From Amycolatopsis coloradensis (GTDB taxonomy: Bacteria > Actinomycetota > Actinomycetes > Mycobacteriales > Pseudonocardiaceae): a DNA stretch of 64,000 nucleotides. The stretch covers positions 176,705 to 240,704 of the forward strand of contig NZ_MQUQ01000009.1 in NCBI RefSeq assembly GCF_001953865.1, written 5' to 3'. Shown here piece by piece: positions 26,960 through 35,096 of the stretch. How positions within the stretch are numbered: the stretch's first letter is position 1; each line of letters starts with the position of its first letter. The notes under the pieces were generated by a model, which was not told where the DNA came from, searched no databases, and was given only the letters and a program-made list of their open reading frames with translations. Position numbers and translations under genes: made by a program.

Positions 26960-28050
26960 GTTGCCTCCGCCCAAGTCACGTTTTGATCAAAGATCGCCCG
27001 GAAAGAGACGTTAGGAACAGCTGGGTCCATGACGACGTCCACCGGTGCGCAGTCGCCGACCGCGCCGACCGCCACGAGTCCGGCGCTACCGACCACAGTG
27101 ACCCGAGCCCAGCTGTTCGCGGTGGCGAGGATCTGCAACGGTCCGTCGGTGAGCGCTCGGCGGACTAGCAGCGGCACGGCCGTCCAGGCCCCCTGGACCT
27201 CGAAGTCGACCAGAACACCGCGCTGGTCGGCGAGGTCTATGCAGTGCTCAAGTTCGTGTCGCAACGGGTTGTCCACCTCGTCGGTCTCGGCGAACAACCG
27301 GCGCATCCGGGCTGCTTCGATGGCACACGCTCGCCGTACCGCTGGGTTCACGGGCTTCGCGGTCCCGTCAGCGAGTCCCCGCAGCAAGGGTTCGGCGGTA
27401 TTGGCCAGATCCGCGACCCGTTCACGACGACGGGCGTGCACGGCCTCGGCGACGGCTTCCTCAGCCTGAATGGCTTCCGCGTCCGCTGCGGCTTGGTGGG
27501 CTTTCCGGGCGAGGGACCGCGAGGCCGTTGCCCCCAAAGCTGTACCGAACGGGAATCCAAGCGCGCCGACGGCCGCGACCGTGGCATTAAGGATCGACAG
27601 CTCAGTCGGCGCTCCCAGCATCATCAACACGACAGTGTCAGCTTCGTGGATGAGCAGGAATCCGACAAGGTAGCCGATGGGCAGATCCAACAACAGAATT
27701 GCTCCGAGCCAGCCGGTCGTCCCGTAGACCCAGTCCAAGGCGGTCGTGACAGCGCCCGGGGGGAGAGTCAGTCCGGATGCCCAGGCCGCCGCGTAGGCCG
27801 CGGTTACCCCGGCCCAACGGCCTCGGCGCCAGGTCTTTCGCCGCACCAGTAGTACGAATTCGACCATGACCAAAGCGAAGGCGACGGCAAACGCACCGAA
27901 CTGAGCAACGAGCGAATGATAGGCGCCGAGGTTGCGGAACAGAGCCGCTGTCGACAACACGGCAACCGAAATGACCAGCACCCCGATGCGCAGGCCCCGC
28001 AAGAACCGCTGCGTCGTGAGTTCCAAGGTTTCCTCGGTCAGTTGTGGCAT
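26929..28050 (-). CDS. Degenerate histidine-kinase-like membrane protein, cassette B
   Basis: A 373-residue paralogue of the protein at 20216-21313. Several membrane spans (IGVLVISVAVLSTAALF, FGAFAVAFALVMVEFVLLV) lead into a cytoplasmic helix rich in Ala and Glu, then LANTAEPLLRGLADGTAKP and CAIEAARMRRLFAETDEVDN. The His seen in cassette A is absent at the corresponding place and no N/G boxes are visible, so catalysis is unlikely. The start could be the ATG at 28050 or the GTG at 28059; both overlap the kinase gene end. Confidence 0.7.
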   Translation of the reverse strand: MPQLTEETLELTTQRFLRGLRIGVLVISVAVLSTAALFRNLGAYHSLVAQFGAFAVAFALVMVEFVLLVRRKTWRRGRWAGVTAAYAAAWASGLTLPPGAVTTALDWVYGTTGWLGAILLLDLPIGYLVGFLLIHEADTVVLMMLGAPTELSILNATVAAVGALGFPFGTALGATASRSLARKAHQAAADAEAIQAEEAVAEAVHARRRERVADLANTAEPLLRGLADGTAKPVNPAVRRACAIEAARMRRLFAETDEVDNPLRHELEHCIDLADQRGVLVDFEVQGAWTAVPLLVRRALTDGPLQILATANSWARVTVVGSAGLVAVGAVGDCAPVDVVMDPAVPNVSFRAIFDQNVTWAEATWLITPSQPS

Positions 28051-29180
28051 GACGACCACCGGAGAGTGATTGTCGTACCCGTGCCGATCGTCGACTGCAC
28101 GTCGGCGTACCCGTCGACTGCGGCCATCCGGCCCTGGATCGAGCGACGAAGGCCATGTCGCGTAGGCGGAACGGCGGTCGTGTCGAACCCGTGGCCATCG
28201 TCAGTGACGACGACCTCGAGGCAAGTTCCCATCTCGTCGCTGGCGACCCGGACGGTGGTCGTTGTCGCGGCGGCGTGTTTACCCACGTTGGTCAGCGCCT
28301 CCCGAACCGCTCCGGTCACAGCTTCGGCGACCTGTCCGGGCACGGGCACGACCGGCGGGCACTGCAAATGCAGCGTGGCGTCGCCGAGGACTGCGATGTC
28401 TCGCAGGCTGGACAGAAGGTCCCGGTGCTCCGGTGGTCGCTGCTCGAATGTCCCGAGGACTTCCAGGTCCCGCCGTGCTTGCCGGCGCAGGACTTCTTCA
28501 TCCAGGGACCGGTCGAGACCCACCATGAGCAAAGTCGTGGCGGCTGTGTCGTGTAACGCTGCGGCGGTGGCGCGTTCGTCCGCGCGGGTCGCGGCCGCGA
28601 CTCGCTGCGCCGTGCGCGCCGCCGCGGCTTCGGCCATGGCCGAGTCCGCGTTCCGCCCTCCCCACTCGACCAGGCTCCAAAGCAGCCGGGCCAGCACCGA
28701 GATCGCCAGTGACCAGACGACGGAGATCACACCGAAGGGAGGTGCACCGGGCGGGATGCCGAGCGCCAGACCGATGCCGAGAGCGCCGTGGACGAGGACC
28801 GCGAAGAGCGCGCCTCGATGCCACGGCAAGTGATATTGGTACGCCAGGCACGAAGCGGTCAGCAAGGGCACCAGCCACGACTTGCCTCCGGCCAGCCATT
28901 CGACGGGGACGACCCACTTCGTGCCGAGTCCGAAGGAGGCCAGCGCCGCCGCGTCGAGCATGCTCACCCAGGCAGGACCGTCACGAAATTGGGCGACGAC
29001 GTAGGCGAGGCTGACAGCCACCACGATGCCGAGTGTCACCACGGTGACGAGAAACTGCCGGGGCGGCGCGGCTACGACTCCGACCACGGTGATCGGTGGC
29101 AGGGCGGAGATCCGGATCCAGGCGGCATACCGTCGTCCGAGGTGAGTGAGTCGCTGAAGCGCCTCACCGTCGCCACCCAC
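28038..29180 (-). CDS. HisKA_3-type sensor histidine kinase, cassette B
   Basis: A 380-residue kinase with about five membrane spans, the phospho-acceptor His in TAAALHDTAATTLLMVG, an N box in REALTNVGKHA, G1 in VVVTDDGHGFD and a final GTGTTITLRW. The GTG at 29180 is preceded by GGAGGAGGAG, a very strong site; longer ORF extensions lack one. Gene order matches cassette A exactly, so the three-gene unit was probably duplicated as a block and then diverged. It is divergent from the small secreted protein at 29404. Confidence 0.87.
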   Translation of the reverse strand: MGGDGEALQRLTHLGRRYAAWIRISALPPITVVGVVAAPPRQFLVTVVTLGIVVAVSLAYVVAQFRDGPAWVSMLDAAALASFGLGTKWVVPVEWLAGGKSWLVPLLTASCLAYQYHLPWHRGALFAVLVHGALGIGLALGIPPGAPPFGVISVVWSLAISVLARLLWSLVEWGGRNADSAMAEAAAARTAQRVAAATRADERATAAALHDTAATTLLMVGLDRSLDEEVLRRQARRDLEVLGTFEQRPPEHRDLLSSLRDIAVLGDATLHLQCPPVVPVPGQVAEAVTGAVREALTNVGKHAAATTTTVRVASDEMGTCLEVVVTDDGHGFDTTAVPPTRHGLRRSIQGRMAAVDGYADVQSTIGTGTTITLRWSSCHN

Positions 29181-29403
29181 CGGTCTCCTCCTCCGCTGCC
29201 GCAGCATTCCTGCGTCCGGTCGTTCCCGCCCGACCGGAGTATCGGCGGTGCCCAGCGGACGACTTGTGGGGTGTTCACCCCTCATCTCGGCCGCCGAGGC
29301 AGTTGTCGGGCGAAGACCCGACCCAGTGCGGGGCAGCGGCTTCTAGCGTGGGCGGCCCAGATGTTCCGATCGATTCCGGCGGCTCCGCCCCGGGAGAGGA
29401 GAC

Positions 29404-29700
29404 GTGATCCAGATGCGAAAGATCGCAAAAGGAATGGCCATCGTGACGATGGCGGCGGCGGCAGCGGCCCCGGTTTCGCTGGCGATCGCCACGCCGGCGT
29501 TCGCGCAGAGCAGCTGCAGCGCCGGCACCTGGGGTGGTGTCTGGGGCTGGGGCGACTGCCGCGGATCCGGCCAGTGGCAGCTCAAAGTGTCGTGCACCTG
29601 GGGTGGCGACGCCACCAGCGCAGTTCTGTCGGGGCCCGGCCACGTGGACGTGAAGTGCCCGTGGGGCAGTGCCCGCACTGCGTCGATCATCTACCGGTGA
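29404..29700 (+). CDS. Small secreted Trp/Cys-rich protein
   Basis: A 98-residue pre-protein. Signal peptide: MRKIAKGMAIVTMAAAAAAP with AFAQ as the likely cleavage site. The mature 62 residues are rich in Gly, Trp and Cys (SSCSAGTWGGVWGWGDCRGS, VSCTWGGDAT, VKCPWGSART), suggesting a disulfide-stabilised beta fold. Family not recognised. The start is the GTG at 29404 or the ATG at 29413, with GGAGAGGAG upstream. It is divergent from cassette B and followed by a terminator, so it is a good candidate target of that two-component system. Confidence 0.7.
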   Translation: MIQMRKIAKGMAIVTMAAAAAAPVSLAIATPAFAQSSCSAGTWGGVWGWGDCRGSGQWQLKVSCTWGGDATSAVLSGPGHVDVKCPWGSARTASIIYR

Positions 29701-29705
29701 GCAGT

Positions 29706-29741
29706 CCGGGGGCGGCCACGCCGATACCTGGCCGCCCCCGG
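29706..29741. terminator. Hairpin terminator
   Basis: Perfect 13-bp inverted repeat (CCGGGGGCGGCCA at 29706-29718, TGGCCGCCCCCGG at 29729-29741) just after the small secreted-protein gene. Confidence 0.75.
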
Positions 29742-29912
29742 TTCGCCGCTCATCTCCCGTGATCGTGATGCCGCGGTGCGGTCCTGAGTTTCCGAATGCG
29801 GATGACATTCCAACCTCCCGGACCGGGCCATCTGCCCACCGGTCTCACTAGTCGGAGCCTGCCCCTGGCCTGTTACGGGCGCGGTTCCACCTTGCAGCAA
29901 AGGAGAACCATC

Positions 29913-32228
29913 GTGACGAGATCTCACCGCGTCGGCGCCTCGATGTCGGTCGCCGCCATCCTGCTGTTGGGCGTGCTGGTCGGCACGGCACCGGCGCAAG
30001 CAGCCACGACCGTCGCTTGGACGCATACCTATACGAGCGGAAACTTGCTCACCAGCAAAGCTGGTGTGACACTCGGCTGTGCTGGCACAGCCACCACCGT
30101 CTCGTATGCCCGCGACGGCAGTACCAGTGGCAGCACACCGGGCGCGCCGAACGGCTGCGGGAATGTGCAAGTCGACAAGGACGGCAACAGTTTCGTCTTC
30201 ACCGGCTCCTACGACCATCAGCCGGTCGTCACCTCATATACCAAGACCGGTGTCCTGCGGTGGCGTGCTGTCATGCCTCGGCTCTGCGCGGATCAGAGCG
30301 ACACCGAACGCTACCTCGACAACCTGACGGTAGGCGGTGACGGGCACATCTATGCCTCACTCAGAACCGTTAATCCTTGTGGCGACGACGGCGTACCGCA
30401 CAATTCGCTCGTCAGCTTCACCAACACAAGCGGGGCGCTGCGGTTCGCCACTCAGGACGATCATGTAAACACCGTTCACGGTATCTTTCCTTACCAGAGC
30501 GGGCTCTTGCTGGTGCATCCCAGCTCATCGAGCTATTTCAGCTACGACGGCAAGTACCTGTCGTCGTTCCTGAACGGCGAGCACGGCGGTTCCACCGTGT
30601 CCGCCGTGACCGCCAGCGGGTCCGCCGTACTGGCCAAGTTCGGCACGCAAGACGGCTGCGTCGAGGGATACACGCTCGACGCGCTCGAGAGCTACGCGGC
30701 GTGGGGGCGCAAGTGGCACAAGCCTGCGAACATCGGTTGCTCAGCCGAGATCGCGGTCAAAGCCATGCCCGACGGAGGACTCGTGGTCTTCGCAGCCAGG
30801 CGCCGCACCACCAGTCCATACGACGTTTACCAGAGCGAGGTACACCGGTACACGCCCGACGGTAACCAAACCTGGTACATCACCTTGCAACAGCCGCTTA
30901 CAGCTCCCGCCGAGGATCGCCTGATCGACGTCGACACCACCGGAAACATCCTGCTGGCCAGGCACTACTCGTACGGGGTGACCAACGGCCAGCCGAACCA
31001 GCGCAACAACGTGCAGGTCATCAAGGTGACCGACGCCGCGGGAAGCAATAATCATCAGACAGTCGTCGCCGACACGGTCGATTCTGGTCACCCCGGGACC
31101 TATGCCGCGCCATCCGCGTCGACGCTGGGCATCGGGAACGGCCAAGTCTACCTTTCAACCTACAATTCTTGTGACTCGGTTCCGAACTGCACACGGCAGC
31201 AGGTCTTGTTCGCCTTCGCCGTGGCCGGAATTGGTGTCGATGCCGCCAGGGGGAAGCTCTGGGACGCCGCGTTGGTGACCGCCGCACGACCGTTCACCGC
31301 ATACGGCGACTCCTACATCTCCGGGGAGGGCGACAACCAGAACGGCTTCGTCGCTGAACGCGGCACGTGCCACGTCAGCAACTCCGCCTGGCCTGCGCGG
31401 GTCACCGGCGATATCCGGCTCAACCTGACGTTGACGTGGTTCCCAGCCTGTTCCGGTGCCACGACCACCGACATCCGCCAAGGGAACGGCGCGGACCAGC
31501 CACAGCAGTTCTTCACACAGGATTTGAACAGCCCGTCCGGCGTCGTGGCGGTGTCGGCCGGCGGCAACAACATCGGGTTCAGAGATTTGATCGTCGCGTG
31601 CATCGTGTCCAACTGCAAGACCCGTGAGCAACAGACCCTCGCCAACATCAGCCGGCTGAGCGAACCGAACCTGCAGACCAGCCTGATTCCGTTCTACAAC
31701 GATCTAAAAACCGCCGCCGGCCCAGATGCCGACATCTACGTGATGGAATATCCGCTGGTGCTACCCAGCACCTCGTGTTCCACGGCCAACCTGGGTGTGA
31801 ACGCGTTCGTCACGGCACTCAGGGACAGCCGTTGGTCGTCAAGTCTCACCAGCTGGCTGACGGGGATGGGACTGTCGGCCACACAGGTGCTCGCGGACGC
31901 CGACCGAGGCGCCCTGACCTTCGACGCGTCCGAGGCAGCGATCGCGAAGAACATCACCACGCAGCTGAACGCCAAGATCGAATCCGTCGTCACCGCACGA
32001 CGTGACCCGAAGTTCCACTACGTCCGCGCCAACTACACCGGAGGCCCGTTCGAGGGGCATACTCTGTGCTCCGCGGCGCCGTACTTCAACGGGTTCTTCA
32101 TCGACGCCGCTCACCCGAGCGCGGTGAAGGAGAACATCTCGATGTCGTACCACCCGAACCACCGTGGAACCGAGGCGTACAAGCAGGTCTTCGTGGACTG
32201 CCGCCTGAACCACAAGAACTGCAACTGA
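29913..32228 (+). CDS. Secreted SGNH/GDSL-hydrolase-like exoprotein
   Basis: A 771-residue exported protein. Signal peptide: TRSHRVGASMSVAAILLLGV with cleavage after AQA. The first 430 mature residues are beta-rich with recurring YDGK/TPDGN-type loops, suggesting a propeller-like module. From about residue 460 an SGNH fold is readable: GDSYISGEGDNQ (Ser block), SAGGNNIGF (Gly/Asn block), and DAAHPS followed by YHPNHRGTEAY near the C-terminus (Asp/His block). Such enzymes hydrolyse esters or lipids; the substrate is not evident. The GTG at 29913 follows AAGGAG. A hairpin follows the stop. Confidence 0.8.
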   Translation: MTRSHRVGASMSVAAILLLGVLVGTAPAQAATTVAWTHTYTSGNLLTSKAGVTLGCAGTATTVSYARDGSTSGSTPGAPNGCGNVQVDKDGNSFVFTGSYDHQPVVTSYTKTGVLRWRAVMPRLCADQSDTERYLDNLTVGGDGHIYASLRTVNPCGDDGVPHNSLVSFTNTSGALRFATQDDHVNTVHGIFPYQSGLLLVHPSSSSYFSYDGKYLSSFLNGEHGGSTVSAVTASGSAVLAKFGTQDGCVEGYTLDALESYAAWGRKWHKPANIGCSAEIAVKAMPDGGLVVFAARRRTTSPYDVYQSEVHRYTPDGNQTWYITLQQPLTAPAEDRLIDVDTTGNILLARHYSYGVTNGQPNQRNNVQVIKVTDAAGSNNHQTVVADTVDSGHPGTYAAPSASTLGIGNGQVYLSTYNSCDSVPNCTRQQVLFAFAVAGIGVDAARGKLWDAALVTAARPFTAYGDSYISGEGDNQNGFVAERGTCHVSNSAWPARVTGDIRLNLTLTWFPACSGATTTDIRQGNGADQPQQFFTQDLNSPSGVVAVSAGGNNIGFRDLIVACIVSNCKTREQQTLANISRLSEPNLQTSLIPFYNDLKTAAGPDADIYVMEYPLVLPSTSCSTANLGVNAFVTALRDSRWSSSLTSWLTGMGLSATQVLADADRGALTFDASEAAIAKNITTQLNAKIESVVTARRDPKFHYVRANYTGGPFEGHTLCSAAPYFNGFFIDAAHPSAVKENISMSYHPNHRGTEAYKQVFVDCRLNHKNCN

Positions 32229-32248
32229 TCCGACATCTCAACCCGGTA

Positions 32249-32278
32249 CCTCCAGCTCAAGCAACCACGAGCTGGAGG
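32249..32278. terminator. Hairpin terminator after the SGNH gene
   Basis: Perfect 10-bp inverted repeat CCTCCAGCTC / GAGCTGGAGG with a 10-nt loop. The remaining 330 bases to 32606 show no gene. Confidence 0.6.
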
Positions 32279-32606
32279 CACTACCACACTCCCGACCTGC
32301 TGATTCCCACCACCCCGGCCAGTGCGTCTACTCGGTCGCAACCCAGCAGGACTGACGGTCAATTGACAAGACAGCGACCCACCCCGACGCCGCAGTCACC
32401 TCGACGCCAGGGCCAGCAGCCGAGCGACTCAGAATCGCTTGTTCCCGCCGGACCAGCGGCCCAAGTCGGCCACGCCGAGGCAGCAGCAGCTCATACCGAG
32501 CGCCCGACAGCCTTCGCCAACAGGTCGCGAGCACTGCGCACTTCCTCGGCGATCTGCTCTACGCGCGAGCCGGGGCTTACGCCAACACCGCCGTAAACTC
32601 GGGTGA

Positions 32607-33574
32607 ATGGCCTTTTCTCACAGAACGGCGGAAACCCTGCGGGATGCCGCACGCCAAATGAGGAACCTTCCGGAAGCCGACTACCACCTGCTCTACGACT
32701 TTCTGCGCACTAAGATGGGAAAAATTGTCCGCGAGAGGCCTTCTATGTGGGATTCTTCCGGCGTAATCATGTCCTGGCTTATCCCTACACCTACGACCAG
32801 GGCGTATACGAATCACCCGGCGTCCTCACCTACGGCAAGCACGAAGTCGGCGCCTGGCTGCTGCAGCACAAAAAGACCTACACATACGCACAAGACGGCG
32901 GACGGCTGCTCGGCATGGGCCACCGTTTCGGAGACACCGAACGCGTCTCCCGGGACGCGGTCATCACCCCGCTCATCGATCGTGGGTACACGATCCCGCG
33001 CGTGATCGGCCTTGCGTCGATGCAGTCATACGAACCGTCTTCCTACGACGCCGACGCTGTTCGGGCGTTCGAGTGGTTGGCCGGTGTTCTGGTCGCGGTC
33101 TTGCGACGCGAACATGAGGACACGCTGGCCCTAAAAGAGCTGACCGCCGCAGAGCCGCTGCTGGAACCTGCCGGCAGCTCTTTCACGGATCTGGTCGTGG
33201 AAATGTCCGATCGCCTGGACAAGATCCGCGTGTCGATCACGCGCCTGCAAACCGCTCTCGCTGAGGGACATGACATCACCAGCGACGTCGATGAGCTCGC
33301 CACCCTCTGCACACGCGTCCAGCAGGAGACCTTCGCGGTCCTGACCCGTCCGCAGGACGAGGCTCTGGAGGCCCAGTCCTTGCTCACACAGCGCGAGCAG
33401 GAGATCGCCGACCTGATCTGCAGGCGCATGGGCAACCAGCAGATCGCCGACGCGCTCTCCATCTCGGTCACGACAGTGAAAACACACGTCTACAACATCA
33501 TGCAGAAGCTCGACGTGGCTCAACGCTCCGAGATCATCACCCGGCTGCGTCCACTGGGCTACGACTCGGCATGA
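32607..33574 (+). CDS. GAF-LuxR transcriptional regulator with a probable N-terminal frameshift
   Basis: The main frame (GTG at 32747 to 33574) encodes FFRRNHVLAYPYTYDQGVYE and YGKHEVGAWLLQHKK (GAF-like), a helical linker, and a C-terminal LuxR HTH (LTQREQEIADLICRRMGNQQ, then ISVTTVKTHVYNIMQKL). The likely true N-terminus lies in another frame from the ATG at 32607 (FSHRTAETLRDAARQMRNLP, YHLLYDFLRTKMGKIV). In the downstream frame EAFYVGFFRR directly continues a GAF start. A one-base indel between about 32715 and 32740, which includes an A5 run at 32720-32724, would join them. Either the gene is damaged or a short form from 32747 is made. Confidence 0.65.
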
Positions 33575-33680
33575 GAACCCCTGCCTCGGATTTCGTCCTT
33601 CGCCCGATTACCCTGAGCCGTCTGCCGGCGCACACTTTCGCCTGACCGGAAAAACTTCCCCACGCGAAAGGAACACAGCA

Positions 33681-34193
33681 ATGAACGCTCACGGGAATGT
33701 CGCCGAGAAACAACACCGTACACGACCATGGGTGAAATTCTTCCGCAGTTTCGCTCTGGTCATCGCGGCACTCACCACCGCGATGACAGGGAGCGGCCTG
33801 GCACACGCGGACGGTGCCAGCGGCGGCAGCAACTACTACGACGGCAAGGACCCGGCGGTGACCGGCTGTAACGTCAACGCCTCACCCATCGCGAACCGGC
33901 CCATCTACGACCGCTACACCGGCGAGAACGTTGCCACCATTCAGATCTACTACTCCTGGTCGTGCCAGGCCAACTGGTTTCGCGTCACCGGTAACCGCTA
34001 CGGCGGCAACGCGAACAAGTACATCGCTTCAGATCTGGGTGGCTGGAGCAACGAATCGGACCCCGGGTATGGCTCAAGCTATACGATGATGGTCTACGCG
34101 CCAGGTGCCACCCACATCGAAGGTGAGGTGCGCCTCTACGAACCCGGTATTAACGAGTACAACTGGATGGCAAGCGGCTCCTTCACTCTGTAA
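33681..34193 (+). CDS. Secreted DUF2690-like protein, copy 2
   Basis: A 170-residue exported paralogue of the product of 22657-23145. Signal region: VKFFRSFALVIAALTTAM, cleavage near AHA. The mature part shares SGGSNYYDGKDP, YYSWSCQANWFRVTG and EPGINEYNW with copy 1. The ATG follows AAAGGAA. It lies immediately downstream of the GAF-LuxR regulator. Both DUF2690-like copies are therefore each next to a LuxR-type regulatory gene. Confidence 0.75.
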   Translation: MNAHGNVAEKQHRTRPWVKFFRSFALVIAALTTAMTGSGLAHADGASGGSNYYDGKDPAVTGCNVNASPIANRPIYDRYTGENVATIQIYYSWSCQANWFRVTGNRYGGNANKYIASDLGGWSNESDPGYGSSYTMMVYAPGATHIEGEVRLYEPGINEYNWMASGSFTL

Positions 34194-34211
34194 TTCGCTA
34201 TGTCAGCAGCC

Positions 34212-34254
34212 CTCCCGTGCGCGGCCCTCGTCCTGTGGACCTTGTGCACGGGAG
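34212..34254. terminator. Inverted repeat after DUF2690 copy 2
   Basis: Perfect 9-bp arms CTCCCGTGC (34212-34220) and GCACGGGAG (34246-34254) with a 25-base loop. The long loop makes its strength uncertain. Confidence 0.45.
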
Positions 34255-34399
34255 CGGCTTGCTGAGGCTTCTTCTGAAGTCGTCTGACTGTGGTGACAGC
34301 CGGGTTGATCCGTCATCCGAGCTAGGAGCCGCGCCCAGCGCCGCCGAGAAGATGCCGATACTCGCGAGGCTGGCGAAGGTGGCCGCGGTGATGGTCAAA

Positions 34400-34606
34400 T
34401 CAGACCTCCCGCTGGACCGCATAGATGACACCCGACACCGCTGCGTCGTAGTCGTCGTCGAGTCCAGGTCCGCTCGCGCCGAGCGCCTCCCAGGCGATGT
34501 CCACCAAGTGGCCCGCGACCGCGCGCCAGCCGAGTTTCTTCAGCTGTCCGCCGGCCTTGGAGTCGTCGCGGCCGGCGTCGGCTGGGCGGCAACCACCGCC
34601 CGTCAA
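34400..34606 (-). CDS. Divergent copy of the repeated small protein
   Basis: The reading frame ends WEALGASGPGLDDDYDAAVSG plus VIYAV, which aligns without gaps to the DWENVLATSGAGLDGAHDAA region of the 55-residue proteins at 12019 and 46240. The C-terminal acidic tail is missing and the N-terminus (from a TTG at 34606) is unrelated. The larger partner gene is absent. It may be a diverged remnant; expression is unsupported. Confidence 0.45.
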   Translation of the reverse strand: MTGGGCRPADAGRDDSKAGGQLKKLGWRAVAGHLVDIAWEALGASGPGLDDDYDAAVSGVIYAVQREV

Positions 34607-35096
34607 CCCGTCGTCCAGCTGGCCGATCCCGGCGCGTAGCGATCCCTACCCTGATCCCGGTGTTTGCCCTCCACATGGGTGGCCACCGGGATCGGGTGTT
34701 CACCACCGGCGAACACGGCCAATTGCCATGCAGCCCTGGCAGCGCCGAGTTTCGCCGGTCGGCCACTCCACACCCAGGTGTATGCTCCTCACCGTCGAGG
34801 TCTTCGGGTCTCGATCGCGCACCGCTTCGGTGGTCCTCAACTTCGGGCGCCGCAGACGTACGAGCTGCGGCGTTGCGCGGCTCCGGCACCGTCCCGCGGG
34901 ACGGTTCACCCGGCATCAGCCGGCCGACCGGGGTTGCCCCCTGAAAAGAAGGCAACTCCGAGCCGGCCCGACACCTACCGGACCACAGAGCCGGACGGTG
35001 AAGGATTGGATGCCTGCCCGTGTGCGTACGGGGTCAGGCGGCGGGGTCGAGGCATGTGTTCTCGGTCTTCGCGCGCGAGTGTCAAAAGGGACACCC
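34607..35096. other. Leader region of the DGNxR/GIY-YIG operon
   Basis: About 490 bases with no gene I can support. One frame is open right through into the downstream gene, but its composition is arginine/proline shadow-like. The promoter of the operon must lie here. Confidence 0.4.
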
